A stretch of DNA of 64,000 nucleotides from Welwitschia mirabilis (GCA_051453625.1 JBOZIK010000001.1:233053205-233117204); one strand, 5' to 3'. Shown: positions 9,820 through 23,600, counted from the stretch's first letter. Program-made: numbers and translations. Notes: generated by a model not told the origin, from the letters alone.

Positions 9820-12800
9820 TAGTAATGTTTATCATAACTTTAATAAAATTAGATTAATATTAAAAATATTATGTATGACTTCATAATAAAAAGAATGAAT
9901 TTTAGTAAGTAAACTAAAATTAAATCACAAACTCTTAAAAAGTAAAGGTTTTAATTAGTAATATTTTAGAATAAAAAAGTTACTTATTAAATGAATCTAA
10001 AAAGGTACAAACAAAATATAAAATTTTTAGTGTCTAACTAATTTGAGAATTTTAAAAGCTTCATTTAGAATTTATGAATAAGCTAGCATGTTGCATATGT
10101 AATACATTATATTCTTCCTTAATATTAGTAATTTATGGTAGTTGTTTTTTTCAAGTATATTTAGAATACTAACCTCAATTTATAACTAGTACCAAGGATA
10201 CTTTCAAATTTATTAGCAAAGATATATTTAATTATATATTAGTCTTGTATATTTTTTCATTCAACAACAAAAATTATTTCATAGGTTCCATTAACATATT
10301 AATGTTAAAATGCAACTACCTCATTGAAAATTTTCTATAATGAAAAACCATATTCTTTTTCTTTCTCATCAAAACTTTTACTATCTAAGAACTCTTTAAA
10401 AATGTGTTTGTAAACATGGAATGAAAAGATGACAATATACATAATACCTACGAATCGAAAAATGGAGTTAATCTCTTAATATTTAGACTTAAGAATGTTT
10501 ATAAGTTAATTATTAAATGCATGTAAATCTTTACTAGGTTGAATTAGAAAATTAATCCTAGATTGATTAGATACTTATTAATAACATTTTTTTCAAACAT
10601 ATGAAATTTTTAAGTGGAATAAAGTATTTAAATATTTTTCTTAGCTCCCATTCATTACAAATTTCCATTTTGTAAGAGCTTAAAAAATCTTAGTATTAAT
10701 AACCATAAATGTTCTTTTTGTTAGAAGTTAAAGATGAATCCTTTCTTAACTTTTTATGAAATCACAATTTTACTAGTACTTTCTCGAGGATAATTTGATT
10801 TATATTTTTAACTTAATGTAGAAACTTATAAACTGCTTCTTTTCCTTTTATTTCTAGGAATGACACTAAGAATATTTTTGCATTATATGTAAATATTTCC
10901 TAGATTCTTTCAAAAATAAAATTTAATAAGTATCTCAAAGATGAAAATCTTGATCTTGTTTTATTGGAATTCTTTCTAAGTAATCCATATAATTCCTTAT
11001 GGAATTATGTGTTGAAAAAACAAATTGTTAGAGCTAGTTCTTTCTTAATCCAAATTATTCAATCTTCAAGATAGAATTACTTATTGAGTTAATGTTTCTT
11101 ATGACAAAATAACTAGTTCATTACAATTACATACAATTTTAATGAACAACCTTACTATTTATATCTTAGAAATTTTAATGCTTTTGACATTTGGAATGTT
11201 TGAAATGTATCTCAAGTTATCTAGCTTATCTAAAACAATCCTTCATATCAATATTATAACTAAATTATTTCTCCTTATTCTATTTAACTTAAAAACCCAT
11301 GGAATAAATAATAATAATAATAATTTATACATGAATTTGAATCTTTCATTTATCATAAAATTTGTATGTATTCCTTTAATAGAAGTTATTAAAGATTCAT
11401 TCTAATAACAAAAAGTCTAATTTTATTCTTCTATAATAGATATAAGAAATAAACATTATTATCTCTTTGGAAAATAGACTTATGATGTTGGTTGACTAGA
11501 TTCAAGACTACAAGATTGCCATAATGAAATTCATGAATAATGTTTGAGTAATCTAATCAAAACCTCCTTATAAGTATAATTGTTTACATTTTTAACCAAT
11601 TTATATTTATCTAGATCCTAACAATTTTATGAAAATATTTAGAAATTTTTTTTAATGTAGTAATTTTTTTTGCATTTAAAATAATTTATTTTTAAATACT
11701 TTTAAATTAAAACATATTTTAATCTTTGAAACTATATGTTTGGATGGGGATATAAAAATTATTATCATTTTTATTCATATTATTATTATGTTTTATGATA
11801 CATTTAATATGTTTTTGGGATAGGCTATACATGGGCTATTGGTATTTTTTTTTAAATTATTAATGCTTACTCTATATTGTATTATTTTCCCTATGACTAT
11901 TATCATCATAAATATTTCATATCGCTTTACATGAAAATAACATAATTTTCAAAGGAACAAGTATAATTTACTTCTAAAAATACTTACATTCAGATAGATG
12001 TAAAGTTATGCTCTATCAACATTAATTATATAAAGAAGAATCAAAGAAAATTACCACAACTCATCTCCTCCACTAATGTTTTTCCAAGATGCTTTGTAGT
12101 CATCTAATATGGTGTTGCATCAATTACTAGGTATCTTATCTAGTTAATCTCAAGAATAGTAAATGATATTATACCCTTATGTGATAACTCAATTTGCCTC
12201 ATAAAACATTTATTTTCTTTAACAAAATTAGTAATGACTTAAATTCTTGTCAAGTAGGTGCATGCGTCACTATTAGATTTTATCTTTCAAACTCCTAAAT
12301 TTCATATCATCTCATTTTTTTGATTCTTCAAAATTTCTTTTCAATTCATGCATACTTTTTTTCTATTTATTATTACATCTTTTTTTCCTTTATCTAATTT
12401 TCTATATAATATTATAAAATTAATTCACAAGTATTTTATTGTCTAATGTAAAAAGTTAAGTTTTTAACTAATGCATCTTTTCTTATTGAAGATGCTTTAA
12501 ATGTTTAAGAACTTTTATATTATGATATTTTATTAAAAGAAAAGGATAAAGTATGACATTCCTTCTCATGTTTTATGTACTCATCTAATGTCTAGAAATT
12601 ATATTTTTCAAAATAATTAAACTTAATCATGGATATCTCTTAGAAATATTAAAATTCTTTCATGTTCTTATAAATATAAAAACACATTCATAGTTCTTGT
12701 AATGAATCTTTACTAAATTGATGCTAAATAGAATACATAGGGAGAACATATGATCCACAAAATATAATATTGTTTTTTTACTAATTATACTTTAACTTTA

Positions 12801-13190
12801 TAATTTTATTCCTTAAAATTTAGTAAATAAAATATTTTTAGGCTATAGATAACATGTTTAACATGAATTTTTAACTCTTTAAGTTTCATCCTTGTAATCG
12901 CCTAAATTTTATTTTTAGAAAAAATCAATACTTAGGTATTTTTATGTAAAATATGTTAATCCACTTGATCTTTAACTCAAAGAACAATTGTAAAGGAGAA
13001 CAATCATGATAGATTTTTGTATGCATCATGGGTCCCACAAAATGTATAATAGGGATTAGCCATCAAATAATAAAGTAAAACTACAAAAAGCTAAAAAAGT
13101 GAAATTAAATGACAAGAAACTAAAAAATCTTCTAGATAGACAAGGGTTTACTTGCTTAATTTAATGACTAAGTAACCTTACTTTTACTAA
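9820..13190. other. Unrecognised AT-rich DNA
   Basis: No domain, LTR end or RNA gene seen. The open frame at 11,142-11,405 (plus strand) includes a run of Asn from an AAT microsatellite (about 11,308-11,323), has no family signature and is likely chance. Poly-A and poly-T runs are common. Confidence 0.35.
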
Positions 13191-13249
13191 AATCAGCATA
13201 ATTGAATGTATTAAGCATGTGGAATTAAATGTGAATATTTAACCATAGG

Positions 13250-13259
13250 CTATATAAGA
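13250..13259 (+). promoter_or_regulatory. Promoter-like TATA box with leader
   Basis: CTATATAAGAA stands out because it is followed, within 100 bases, by a locally more GC-rich, C/T-rich stretch (13,310-13,430) with ATG codons at 13,328 and 13,391. This is the spacing of a plant promoter and leader, or of a worn LTR U3/R. No long reading frame follows, so the unit is dead or short. Confidence 0.3.
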
Positions 13260-13539
13260 AATACCATATCCAAAGGGATAGGAGATTTGTTATTTCAAGT
13301 TCCAACTTAGAATTCGCTCCTACGTAATGGATTCACCTTTGGTTTTCCTCTTCCGATTCCTTCATTTTTCATTAATCCCCTAACGTTTTCATGGCTATGA
13401 TGAGGAGTTGTCTTATCATGAGGTTTCAAGCCTCTTTTCTCATTTCCTAAGCATGTACAATAATTCTTTCATGAAAAAAGTTCATTTCTAACCTAAGAAA
13501 ATGCCCTAAACTAAATTTTTATTTGTTGTAGTGTTTACA

Positions 13540-14820
13540 TTATTAATTAGTATATTTTAATTTATGATTGGATCTCATTTTCTCTGTTATCATTAATGTC
13601 TTAATAATCACTTGCATTATAATAGACCATTTTGAGTGTTATTCTGTATTTATTATTTTTATGTAGTTACATTAATATTTTATTAAGGTTTTATTAGGGT
13701 ATATGAATAATTTTTTTGTATTTATAACATCTTTCATGCTTTATCATTCATCCTTACTTTTTATTATAAGATGATTCATCTTTAAACAGTGGTGATATTA
13801 TGTTATTATAAGTTCTTTTGCTTGCATTTGTATCATTCAAAATCCATAGTATATGATTTTCACCTATTCATGCAATTCTTATTTCTTAACAATGTATTAT
13901 TTTTTTAAAACAGAAAGATGGTGAATTTTTTAGTTTTCTTTATTTAGGCTTATTTAATTATTTGATTTATGAGTTATAATTTCTAATGGTTAAGAGGAGA
14001 AGTTTCTTAATATGATTTAAGTTTTTTTCATATCTTAAAAATTTATTTGCTATTTGTTATACCCAGATTTAAATAATTAAGAGCTTTAAAAATCCCTTGT
14101 AATCCTTATGGAAGAGCAACAATTAATGTTTCTTATACTAAAATAGGCTTCTTTAGTTTTTATTTTAAGATTACTACTTCTTCCTTGACTACTAAGGCAT
14201 AATTTTAAATATTCTTATTAATAATGATTTCTGAGGTATAATAAATATCTACAATACCTATTCCTTTGAAAAATGAAATTCTTAGATATGGTTCAAAATA
14301 GATAGTTTTTATGCATGAATTATCAATTCTATTTGCATTTCTTTTTTGTATTCATCAGTCTTTATTCTCTTAATTATAAGTAATAATCTTATACTATATT
14401 CTATATAGCTCTTTTAAAAATGATTTTGATACCAAATTAATAAATTTCAATATTAAATGATTATAAATTAAATATATTACTTCTCTTATAACATGGATGT
14501 TTAAAATATTTCTGCACTAAAAAAATAATTGTTTAAAGTTACCTAGATAATAAAAATATAATGTCTTAAAGTTGTTTCATTAAAACTTATTTATTATTTG
14601 ATGAAAATTATCATACACGTTATTTAACTAAGATAAAGTTTATTAAATAGTTTATTATTATATACATGAGCAACTCTTGAATAGGATTCTTTAATAAAAC
14701 TATTAGCAACCATACTATTAAGCAAAAATAACCTTCACAATTACTTGATATAATAAATTCACTATGTAGATGAATGCATTAAAAGAAATCATTTCTTCAT
14801 CTTCCAAAATCACATTTCAA
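13540..14820. other. Unrecognised AT-rich DNA
   Basis: No support for any gene or element. It ends at the LTR of copia-B. Confidence 0.35.
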
Positions 14821-15275
14821 TGAAGATTTTTAAGGACTACTGAACTCAAAGGGTAGGGTTGAATGAGTTCAACCAAATATAATTTCAATAGCTAACTAAT
14901 AAAAGTCACAAATTAAAATATTATCGATCTATGTGATTTCCTAAATTAGATACATTCACACATAGGTGGTAGCTTTCCTTCATACCTTCTTATAAAAATT
15001 ATGGTTTAGTAACCTCATCAACCTTACAACCAAATGAGATGCTCCTTTCAAGGTAACAATATCTTCTTCTTATGGATTACAATGGTTTAATAATTAAAAA
15101 TACTCTTAAGTACTTGTTCAATCTTAAGGAGTACATTCATGCATGAATTACCTTATACTTTAGATTATAAAGCATTTGGGCTAGAAATGAGAAATCCAAT
15201 AAATTAAATAGATCAGCAAAGATATGTCAAAACCACAAATATGAAAGAAGAACAATCTTGAATGTTGTATCAAGT

Positions 15276-15375
15276 NNNNNNNNNNNNNNNNNNNNNNNNN
15301 NNNNNNNNNNNNNNNNNNNNNNNNNNNNNNNNNNNNNNNNNNNNNNNNNNNNNNNNNNNNNNNNNNNNNNNNNNN
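15276..15375. other. Assembly gap, 100 N
   Basis: Round-number gap inside the copia-B LTR. The short open frame spanning it is an artefact of N translation. Confidence 0.99.
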
Positions 15376-15974
15376 TGAGATGCTCCTTTCAAGGTAGCAC
15401 TTTCTTTCTCTTAGAGATCATAGAAAAACAAAGTCTAATAATGCTCTCAAGCACTTGATCAATCACAAGAAAACACATTAATTCAAGGGTTTCATTACAT
15501 GTTGAAATTTCCAAGCAAAGTAATTTATAAAAAAAGATTGATAAAAATGATTTTAAACTTTAAAAATAAATGATTTAAGTAATTTGGTAGTCAACAAATA
15601 ATTTTCAAATAACTAGAATGAGAGAATAATAATCCTAAGAAAATGTGCTAAGTGTTATTGCTTGAGTTCTTCTTTGAAATAGTCACTTAGATAAAGATAA
15701 TATTAGAGCAACAATAATGGAAGAGAATATAATCAATAGATTTCATTAGTGTGAGTGCCCCTCAATCAAGTTCAAGAGATTTTACCCTATTAATTTCCAA
15801 AAATACTTTTTCCAAAAGTTATTCAAGTTTCTTTCTTTGTGACATTTATACTTCTAAGGTAATCTAATCTATTACCATAAGGCGATAATCATTTGAAGTA
15901 GTTTGAACATTGTCCAATGGCTATAAATGCCTAGTTTCTGATATTCAAAGGATATTTTCATTTTATGTTATTTT

Positions 15975-16390
15975 TTGGGATAAATGTCTTTAATTTCATA
16001 GATGTCTTTAGTTATAATAGATTTCTTCAATGTAAACATCTTTAACATGAGTGATGTTTTTAGTCAACTTGTCCAAATTTTAATGAGATTTAAATTGTTC
16101 TTTCTATATTCCTTTGGCATTATGGATTCATTATGAAAAGTCTACCTAGATATTGAAAAACTAAATAGATATTCAATGACATCCTACTAGTACAAGATGT
16201 CTTCTATTATTAGTTCTCAATTTAATATAGACATCTTTAACATGATAGATGTCTTTCATAAGTGCTTTAAGTGTAAACATCTTTTAGCTAATAGATGCCT
16301 TTATTGTATCTTAAGTATAATATCATTGTAGATGTCTTTAACTCTATAGATATCTTTCTGATAAAAATATTTAACTTGACAGACATCTTT
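15975..16390 (-). repeat. AGACGTCT-type motif cluster in the copia-B LTR
   Basis: A dozen or so AGATGTCT, AGACATCT and close variants in about 400 bases, none keeping the central CpG. The place relative to the LTR start matches the cluster in copia-A. Confidence 0.7.
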
Positions 16391-16611
16391 AGTCAAATTC
16401 ATCCAAACTAAATCTCTGAAGCCCTTGAAATATTGCTAATTGCATATGAGTAACTTGTTTTATGCCTTTGAAATTAACATTAGCTAACTTTTGTTATTTT
16501 CATGCTAGTCATGTCTTACTAATTATGGGAAACATTTTTAATAATCTATTTACACACAAAAGAACATTATATTTGATAAGTGAAATTATTAAAACTAAGA
16601 TTCTACTAATA

Positions 16612-16625
16612 ATCTTCTCCTTCTT
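16612..16625 (-). promoter_or_regulatory. copia-B polypurine tract
   Basis: AAGAAGGAGAAGAT on the minus strand directly abuts the LTR start (TATTAGTAGAATC). It follows a block shared with copia-A (TTTGGACATCA versus TTTTAGACATCA). Confidence 0.65.
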
Positions 16626-16639
16626 GGTGATGTCCAAAA

Positions 16640-18660
16640 CTTAACAAATCTTGTTGGTGTAAGCTCTAATAATTATAATTAGTATAACATAAAATCATAG
16701 ATAAATAAGATTTATAATATTATTGAGTAGATAATAATAATGTTATAATATTATTTATGACAAAAAAGGTTTATCATCATTAGGACAAATATATAGTTTA
16801 GCAAAAGGTAATATAATACATACTAAGAAAATACAATAGAATAAGCTACAAACTAACAAAATGTATGCAAAATCCTAGAGGTGATCATTAAGAATGATAC
16901 CTTACATAATCAAACATGAGGAAATCTAATCACATCTCAAGTCCACTACTTCCAAGACTCATCCAAAATGGCTAATTAGATTTTCCTAGCTTCTTTCCCT
17001 TTTTGGATAACACAAAAAAGCCTAGTTACTAAGAGTGGAATCACGGGTGTAGTAATATCCATTCCCTATAGTATCATTATCATCATTGCTATTATACATA
17101 ATAAAGGTCTAGATGATATAAGAAGTTGATGAAGTAGGAGGCGAAGTATGCCATTTATGTGACAACCTCTTTGATGACTCCGTGTGATTTCAAGAATCCA
17201 AATGAAGTGGTCTTAACAAAACTCAAAGCTAGATGAAAAAGAAGTACTGATAGGCTCAACATGAATGAAAGGTGGAAGTGATGACAGTGGTAATGATTCC
17301 CAATATGGTAAAGGAGCTAAAGACTATCATGGAGTTGGTAGTGATGAGGATGTTTGAATGGAATAGTAAATAGATAGTATATGATGTGGCTTATAAAAGA
17401 TAGTAGGTTCATCATCCAAATCCTCTAAATAACCCTAATGCGGTTGTGCCTAAGGATCATCCTCCCCCTAGATCTGTGCCTTTGCCTACTCTAACTCTGA
17501 AGCTATTGATTTTTTTGATCCCTTTGCTTATCATATATCATATGCTATATCTTTGGGTATGAAAGTCTTCTTTGTCTTTGACTCCCCCTCGAAATCTATC
17601 CAAGTGGGAGTTCCCATAGTCTTCCAACTAGTATCTATTACTTCCTTCTTACTAGTTATATCTCTATTCTTTTTTAAGCAAAGCAAGTTACTCACAATAT
17701 TACCAACCATCTTTATTATAATGTGGAGACCTTTCTTTATGAAGGAAGAAATATGATATCTTATAGATTTTAATCACTAAAATAACCACATAAAATTTCA
17801 TCTACTTGTGCCCTCAGTTGATGAAAATGGATCATGGTGCTTTTCATTGAATTCTACAAGTGACACTTTAGGTTGTATTAAATTCACCTATGGAACTATG
17901 ATGCTAGCATTACTAATAATAAAATTAATCAAACACTAATGACCTAGAGTTTTTTCCTTATGGAATAGTATAATAACATCCATGCAAAGTACACAATTAA
18001 GATCAATAGAAATATCCTCTTAGCAAGTAGTATACAATAAAATTTTACATGAGGTTGTAGTATTTGTAGTTATCTCCTCTAATCAAAATGTTATAGAACA
18101 AGATCAATATAAGAATATAAGCATTAAGAATCATATCTTTACTTTACATATTTTTATAAAAACCCATTTTAAGATTTGCAAAAATAACTATACTTACACT
18201 GTAGTGAGAAACTCAAGCCATTCTAATGTTAAAAATCTTTTAAAAAGAAGGCATGAATAGTTGAGAGACATTTGTATTATCTATGTTAAGAAAGTTTTAA
18301 TAGTACTAGGTAATAAAAATAAGGAAGTAACTCTTACTTACATTTAAAAATCGAATCATCAATCTCATAAATGTTTACATGGAACTCATAAATTAATAAA
18401 TTAGATATGTTTTGCCCAAGCTACATAATTATGCCCAATCTAAGATGAAAAAAATATGCTAAGATCTAATCCTTTCTATGCTTTTGAAAATCAAGTGTTC
18501 TTTTTATAATGATAAAGTTCTTCATAAAAAACCTAATCTGTCTCTCTATTGCCTCATGCTAAAAATGTAATACATATTATTATCTTTGTAAAGCTTGAAT
18601 AGCCTCCTTAACTTTGGTTATGGCAGATGAATTTCTTCTTATTATATTTGAGTATTATAA
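16640..18660 (-). pseudogene. copia-B env-like ORF, decayed
   Basis: Homologous to copia-A 4958-6655, read inverted. Shared blocks include the start region near 18,640, the AAATGGGTTTTTATAAAAATA stretch, and the block that in copia-A encodes FHKGKTLGHS, here near 17,900. Stops in every frame. The plus-strand open frames at 16,462-16,644 and 17,553-17,756 are shadows. Function unknown. Confidence 0.5.
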
Positions 18661-20056
18661 CTAGAATAAATACAATTTCAAAAGAAAGCTAATAGGTGTA
18701 AAACCCCACATTCGTATAGTTAAAATATGACCCATAGCTAACTAGGATTAGGTGAGAGATAAGTTCTGTTTTTTAAATCTAAAAATATGGAAAGGATTTA
18801 AAGAAATATTTAATTGGAGTGCAAAACTGATATTCTTCTTATAATTGGAAAAATTTAATTAAATAAGTTAAAATTTAATTTAAAATTAAGTTTTTGAAAA
18901 GAATATTAAACCTAAAAAATTTCTTTACCATAAGATTTCTTTATTAACCAAAATTGCACAGATTCCTAATTAGAAGTCATGAAGGATAACTTTAAACTAA
19001 TTATATTTTTAAGGTATCAAGGTTACATGAAGTAATGTAAATAATTAATAAGTAACTCAAATTTTTTTATAAAACTAGGCATGCACTAGGAATTAATCTT
19101 ATGACTTGTGCAATGAAATTTGAATGAATTAACTAGCATGCTATGGAGCCTGAAGCTGAAATGAATTAAAAGTAAGGCAATATATATCATGATAGAGGAA
19201 TGATAAAATCACGCTACAAGGAAGGTAGGATTTTATCTCACCTGAACGATGCTGGAAACTTAATTAAGGAGATTGCAATGGATGAGAGGGTGATAGAGTG
19301 GAAAGCGAGGCTAAAGAAATCACAAGGAAGTAACTTACATATAAGAGAACTTTTTGTCAAGATGATAGATCACAAAAATGCAACTGGGAAATGATTTTTT
19401 TGAGAGAGAAACTGGGAGTTGCAGGCAATGGAATGTTGAAGAAAAAATGGATAAATGACTCAATGCATTTTAAATTAATTATATTTTCTTGAGATGTTGA
19501 ATGCAATAGGGTGTGATCAAACAAAATCAAAATAAACATTGAGGAAAGCAAAGAATGAAATACTCAAGGAATTAAAACACTGGCAATAATTATGCATTGA
19601 TTTAATCATATAAATGCGCAGTATGTTTTTAGACTCGTGTTTAATTAATTAGGTGTTTATTCAGCTAAGTAAGGGCCCCATTTTTAAAATAGAATGTGAG
19701 AAAAGTTTAATGAGTAGCATTGAAGATTGAGAGCTGCATTTATTTGGTAATGAAGTTTTTTAATGCTTCAGTGGGAGTAAAACTATAGACCATGAACACC
19801 AGTAACATGTTTGAGCAGTGCATTAATTATTTGATCAAGAAAAATAAGGATTTCTCAAGAGTAAAGATGTTATCAATGGCATTCCACTAGGTACTAGCCT
19901 TTTCCATTAGCCTCAGGTGTAATAGCATGCTAGGAGTGCACATCTAAAATGCTTGACTACCGAGGCCCCTTTCTTACCAAAAATCCACTGCATCTTCAAA
20001 GAAAAATCAAGGTGAACCTAGCATTCAATTTATTTAAGAGGATAACACTTCTTGAA

Positions 20057-20138
20057 TAGCATCAGCTTAATGGTCTAGTGGTAAGAGTCAGTTATAGAAA
20101 AAATGATGGCAATAATTAAAATCCGCCTATGAATACTA
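20057..20138 (+). repeat. tRNA-like module in the chromovirus 3' LTR
   Basis: Same length (82 nt) and position as the better preserved copy at 28,144-28,225. The A-box-like CAGCTTAATGGTCTAGTGGTAAGAG survives; the B box is worn (AATTAAAATCC). The acceptor pair is partly kept. Confidence 0.6.
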
Positions 20139-21084
20139 ATGATTCTTATATTTTATTAATTAATTTTCCCTCTTCTCCATAAAAAGTAACCTTAAAAACC
20201 TAAAATTAAATTTAAAGGGACTTCTCTACTAACTAATCTTGCAATCTTTAATTAATTTCAAGAGAATAAGTAACTTCTTTTTCTTGGGATTTGAATTCTT
20301 TTGGGGAGGAGGGAAAGTCTTTTATCCAAATTTAAAAGAAAATTTATCAAAAATACATTAACAAAACTTTTGAAAGATTTAAGAAGACATCAACTTATCA
20401 TAAAACCTTATGAAGATTCTCCATTAGATTTATCCAAATATAGTATGAAATAAAATAATGCACAAACTCATGTTTATCCCAAAAAGGTTCTCAAGAATTC
20501 ACAAGTTTTTAATTCGATATCCAATATAATATTGCATAAATACATGGCTAAAGATTCAAGATTTTTATAAATTTCATCAAATAATAGCTAGAACATATGA
20601 TCTCAAATAAAGAAAAATTATTGCTAAAATTTCCAAGAGTCTAGATATATCATAAAATTTTTAAGTAAACTTCAAGTACTATAAGCCACAGACTTATGAA
20701 TAAATAGAGTTTATCTTTCATCAAAATAATAGATCACATATTGAGTGTTTATGTATTTCAGACATCTAACTTTAAATAGCTAAAAGTATATTGCAATTAA
20801 TTAGAAAAGTTTCCACCAATATAGAGCCAACAATACTTCATATACTCAGGTCTATCTCAGTAATTAGACTCTAGATTTACCACCTGTCACAAAAAGTATG
20901 GGATGAGAACTGTGAAAATCTCATAGTTCCCAGTATGGTCTAGGCAAGAATAGGTAGTTTGGTAAGAATCTTTAAGAATTAAGATAGGAAAGACAAATCA
21001 AGACTTCAAGAAAATCAAGATATAATACAGACACTGACCTTATGATTATGAATGAAAATATTAAATATAATAAATATCTCAATC

Positions 21085-21355
21085 ACTTCACTGCCTTGTT
21101 CAGTGATCTATGAAGCCCACTGCCTCATTCAGTGATCTGTGATTCTCATATAATATTTAACTTTATTGCCTTATTTAGCAATCTATGAAGCTCATTGCCT
21201 CATTCAGTGATCTGTGATTCTCATAGTATATATATATATATTCTCAATTTTCATTAACTTTAATATCTCGTTTGGTAATCTGTAAAGCCCACTACCTCAT
21301 TCAGTAATCTGTGGTAATATAATATCTCCACTACCTAATTCGGAAATTTGTGAAA
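21085..21355. repeat. 30-bp minisatellite in the chromovirus 3' LTR
   Basis: About seven units related to CACTGCCTCATTCAGTGATC, each about 30 bases long and alternately ending TGAAGCC or TGATTCTC. The unit contains the dyad CACTG-N7-CAGTG. Confidence 0.85.
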
Positions 21356-22264
21356 ATTCATAACCATAAGTTCAAATAAATAATATTAAGAAACTAAGAT
21401 AGGTTTGAGCACAACACATCACCTCAATCATAGATTTCAACAGCAAAATGACAATGTGAATATGATAGGATATAATCCCAAATTTTCATCTCATACTGAG
21501 AAAGATAACCTTAAGATATCAAGAAAAAGGGTAAATAAAGATGAGACATGCATCAGCATAGAGTTTATCTTATTCAAGCATCACATGATTTAATGTTTAA
21601 CATACATAAATATAAATACATGTTGATCTCAAGAAACGAATGCATAAGCAAGGACCATCAAGGAAATACAAAGGTATAGAATCATACCTATATGTTTACT
21701 ATTTGAAGATCTTCCAAGTTTTTTAGAGCTTCTAAGCCTCCTAAGCTTTCAAGATTTCAAGGTAAGATTGTTTTTTAGAAAATAAACTAGACTTAAGGAA
21801 GGAAGAACTCTATTTAAAGTGATAGAACAAGCATGAGATGATAAAACTCAAAGACATAAAAGGACATAACATGAAGTGACGGTTAAGAGGAGGGTTACAT
21901 GATGTCTCATAAAAGATTGCCTGGTCACCAGGTATCTTTAATAATATAAATAAATATAATGATTTACATTTAATAATGAGGAAAAAGAATAAATAATATG
22001 TCTTCACATTATACATTTAATCAAGCATAATTTCTAAGAAGTGCTTAAGTAAATAAAAGAAATCATTTCCACCATAAGAACATTTGAGAGTTGTATGTAA
22101 ACATTTAATTAAAAGGTACTCATACTACAATTTAATAAGACTGCATCTCAAGAATATTACATTTATAAAAATTAGAGGTTTCGAATAATTCAATATTTTG
22201 TAAATATTTCATTAAATATAATCTTTGGAAATCTTATAAGAAAATTAAAAATGTGGATGTAACA

Positions 22265-22281
22265 TTTCTCACCTCCTTAAG
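22265..22281 (-). promoter_or_regulatory. Chromovirus polypurine tract
   Basis: On the minus strand AAGGAGGTGAGAAA lies directly before the LTR start (TGTTACATCC), the standard PPT-LTR junction. Confidence 0.75.
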
Positions 22282-22321
22282 AAGTTTTATCCTTGAAACT
22301 TACTAAAAGATTAGATCTTCA

Positions 22322-22530
22322 CTAATTAATATCTGCTTTTATCTCCCACGTTGCTTCTTCCACGGATTGATCTAACCACTGAACTTTATATAGATGCACG
22401 GTTTTTCCTATTAGAACCATTTTCTTTTGATCTATAATTTTAACTAGATGAGCTCTAATCAAATAGACTAGGAGTATGTCAAATTCCTGATTAGGGATTA
22501 TCTTAGATACATTAGCCAAGCATCATCTTA
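22322..22530 (-). pseudogene. Chromovirus chromodomain (pol C-terminus)
   Basis: The open frame ends at 22,322, just before the PPT. It contains VLIGKTVHLYKVQWL and then SVEEATWE. The pattern V-x-W...EEATWE is the hallmark of the chromodomain at the integrase C-terminus of plant chromoviruses. In that family the domain is thought to steer integration through histone marks. Confidence 0.8.
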
Positions 22531-22559
22531 ATAAGGATATATGAAAGACATTGTGAAGC

Positions 22560-23600
22560 GTGGATAGCTGAGGTGGTAAATCCAATTCATAGGCAATAAG
22601 TCCAATCCTCTTAATAATCTGATAGGGCCCTATAAATCTTGATTCAAGGTTCCCTTTCTTGCCAAATTTAAAGACTCCCTTAAAGGGCGACTATTTGAGA
22701 TAAATGTGATCTTCTTCTTGGAACTCTATTTGCCTCCTTTTGTGGTTTGCATACTTAGCTTGGTGATCTTTGACCATATTTAATCTATTTCAAATTAATT
22801 TTATCTTTTCTTCTAGGTATTAAGTGGATGGAACTTTTAATAATATTTTGTTAGTTACATCAAACCATGTAATAGGTGTCCCATACTTTTTGTCATACAA
22901 AGATTCAAAAGGTTCATAGCTTATCGATTCTTGATGACTATTGTTGTAGGTGAATTCTACCAATGCCAAATGATCTGTCCAAGATCTTCAAAACCTATAA
23001 TTATAAATATTAATAAATATTCCAAGATTTGATTTATTTTTTTTTATTTTTATTATTCATTTGAGGGTAAAAGATTGTCTTCAAGTTTACATTTATCCCC
23101 AACTCGTTATGAAAAGAATTTCAAAATCTTGATGTAAACTTACTATTTTCTATTAGAAATAATCCTTTTTAGCATCCCGTGTAATCTAACAATGCTTATA
23201 ACATATTCCCTTACAACTCTTTTAGCTAAATCAATTGTCTTTATTAGACAAAAGTGTGCACTCTTAGTTAATAGATTAGTTACTACAAAAATGAAATCAT
23301 ATTATTCCTTTGACTTTGGTAGATCTATAATAAAATCCATTCCAACTACTTCCCATTTCCACTTTGGGATATCATAAGGGTATAAAAGTCTAGTTGGGTG
23401 TTAATGTTCAGCCTTAACTAATTGTCAAGTCATGCATTTTTCTACATAATTCACAATCTTAGATTTCATTCCTAGCCACCAGAAATGTTCCTTGATATCC
23501 TTGTACATCTTGTTAACTCTTAGAAGAATAGCATATCGAGTACCATGGAACTCCTTAAAAATGATTTTCTTTACTTAATCTCCATTTAATACTACGATTC
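22560..23600 (-). pseudogene. Chromovirus integrase
   Basis: With interruptions the minus strand shows the HHCC region end (NYVEKCMT then QLVKAEH), PYDIPKWKWEVVGMDFIIDL and FVVTNLLTKSAHF. These match the family patterns C-x-x-C-Q-x-x-K-x-x-H, PxPxWxWxxxxMDF and xxDRLTKSAHF, with G>A and C>T changes. It inserts the cDNA into the host genome in active elements. Stops and frame changes show that it is inactive. Confidence 0.8.

Larger units (their letters stand above)
14821..16611 (-). repeat. copia-B 3' LTR
   Basis: Inverse of the copia-A LTR, sharing CTCCTTTCAAGGTA, GAACTCAAAGGGTAGGG and the AGACGTCT-type cluster. The block TGAGATGCTCCTTTCAAGGTA occurs at about 15,035 and again right after the gap at 15,376, followed each time by similar sequence. 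The LTR therefore holds an internal duplication or the assembly misplaced a piece. It contains a 100-N gap. Confidence 0.65.
18697..22264 (-). repeat. Chromovirus 3' LTR (3.57 kb)
   Basis: Matches 26,798-30,341 along its whole length. It contains a tRNA-like module (20,057-20,138), a 30-bp minisatellite (21,085-21,355) and a TA microsatellite (about 21,228-21,240). LTRs over 3 kb are long but known among plant Ty3/gypsy elements. The open frame at 19,200-19,394 and those near it are LTR shadows. Confidence 0.9.

Noticed and set aside
11142-11405. 87-codon open frame with an Asn run
   Set aside because: The Asn run is an AAT microsatellite, and the rest has no recognisable domain.
13523-13533. 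Second TTGTTGTAGTG resembling a CACTA end
   Set aside because: No subterminal repeats precede it and no partner was seen; an 11-base match is weak.
21085-21355. CRISPR-like array from regular 30-bp repeats
   Set aside because: This is a plant LTR; the units are contiguous and imperfect with no unique spacers, so it is a minisatellite.
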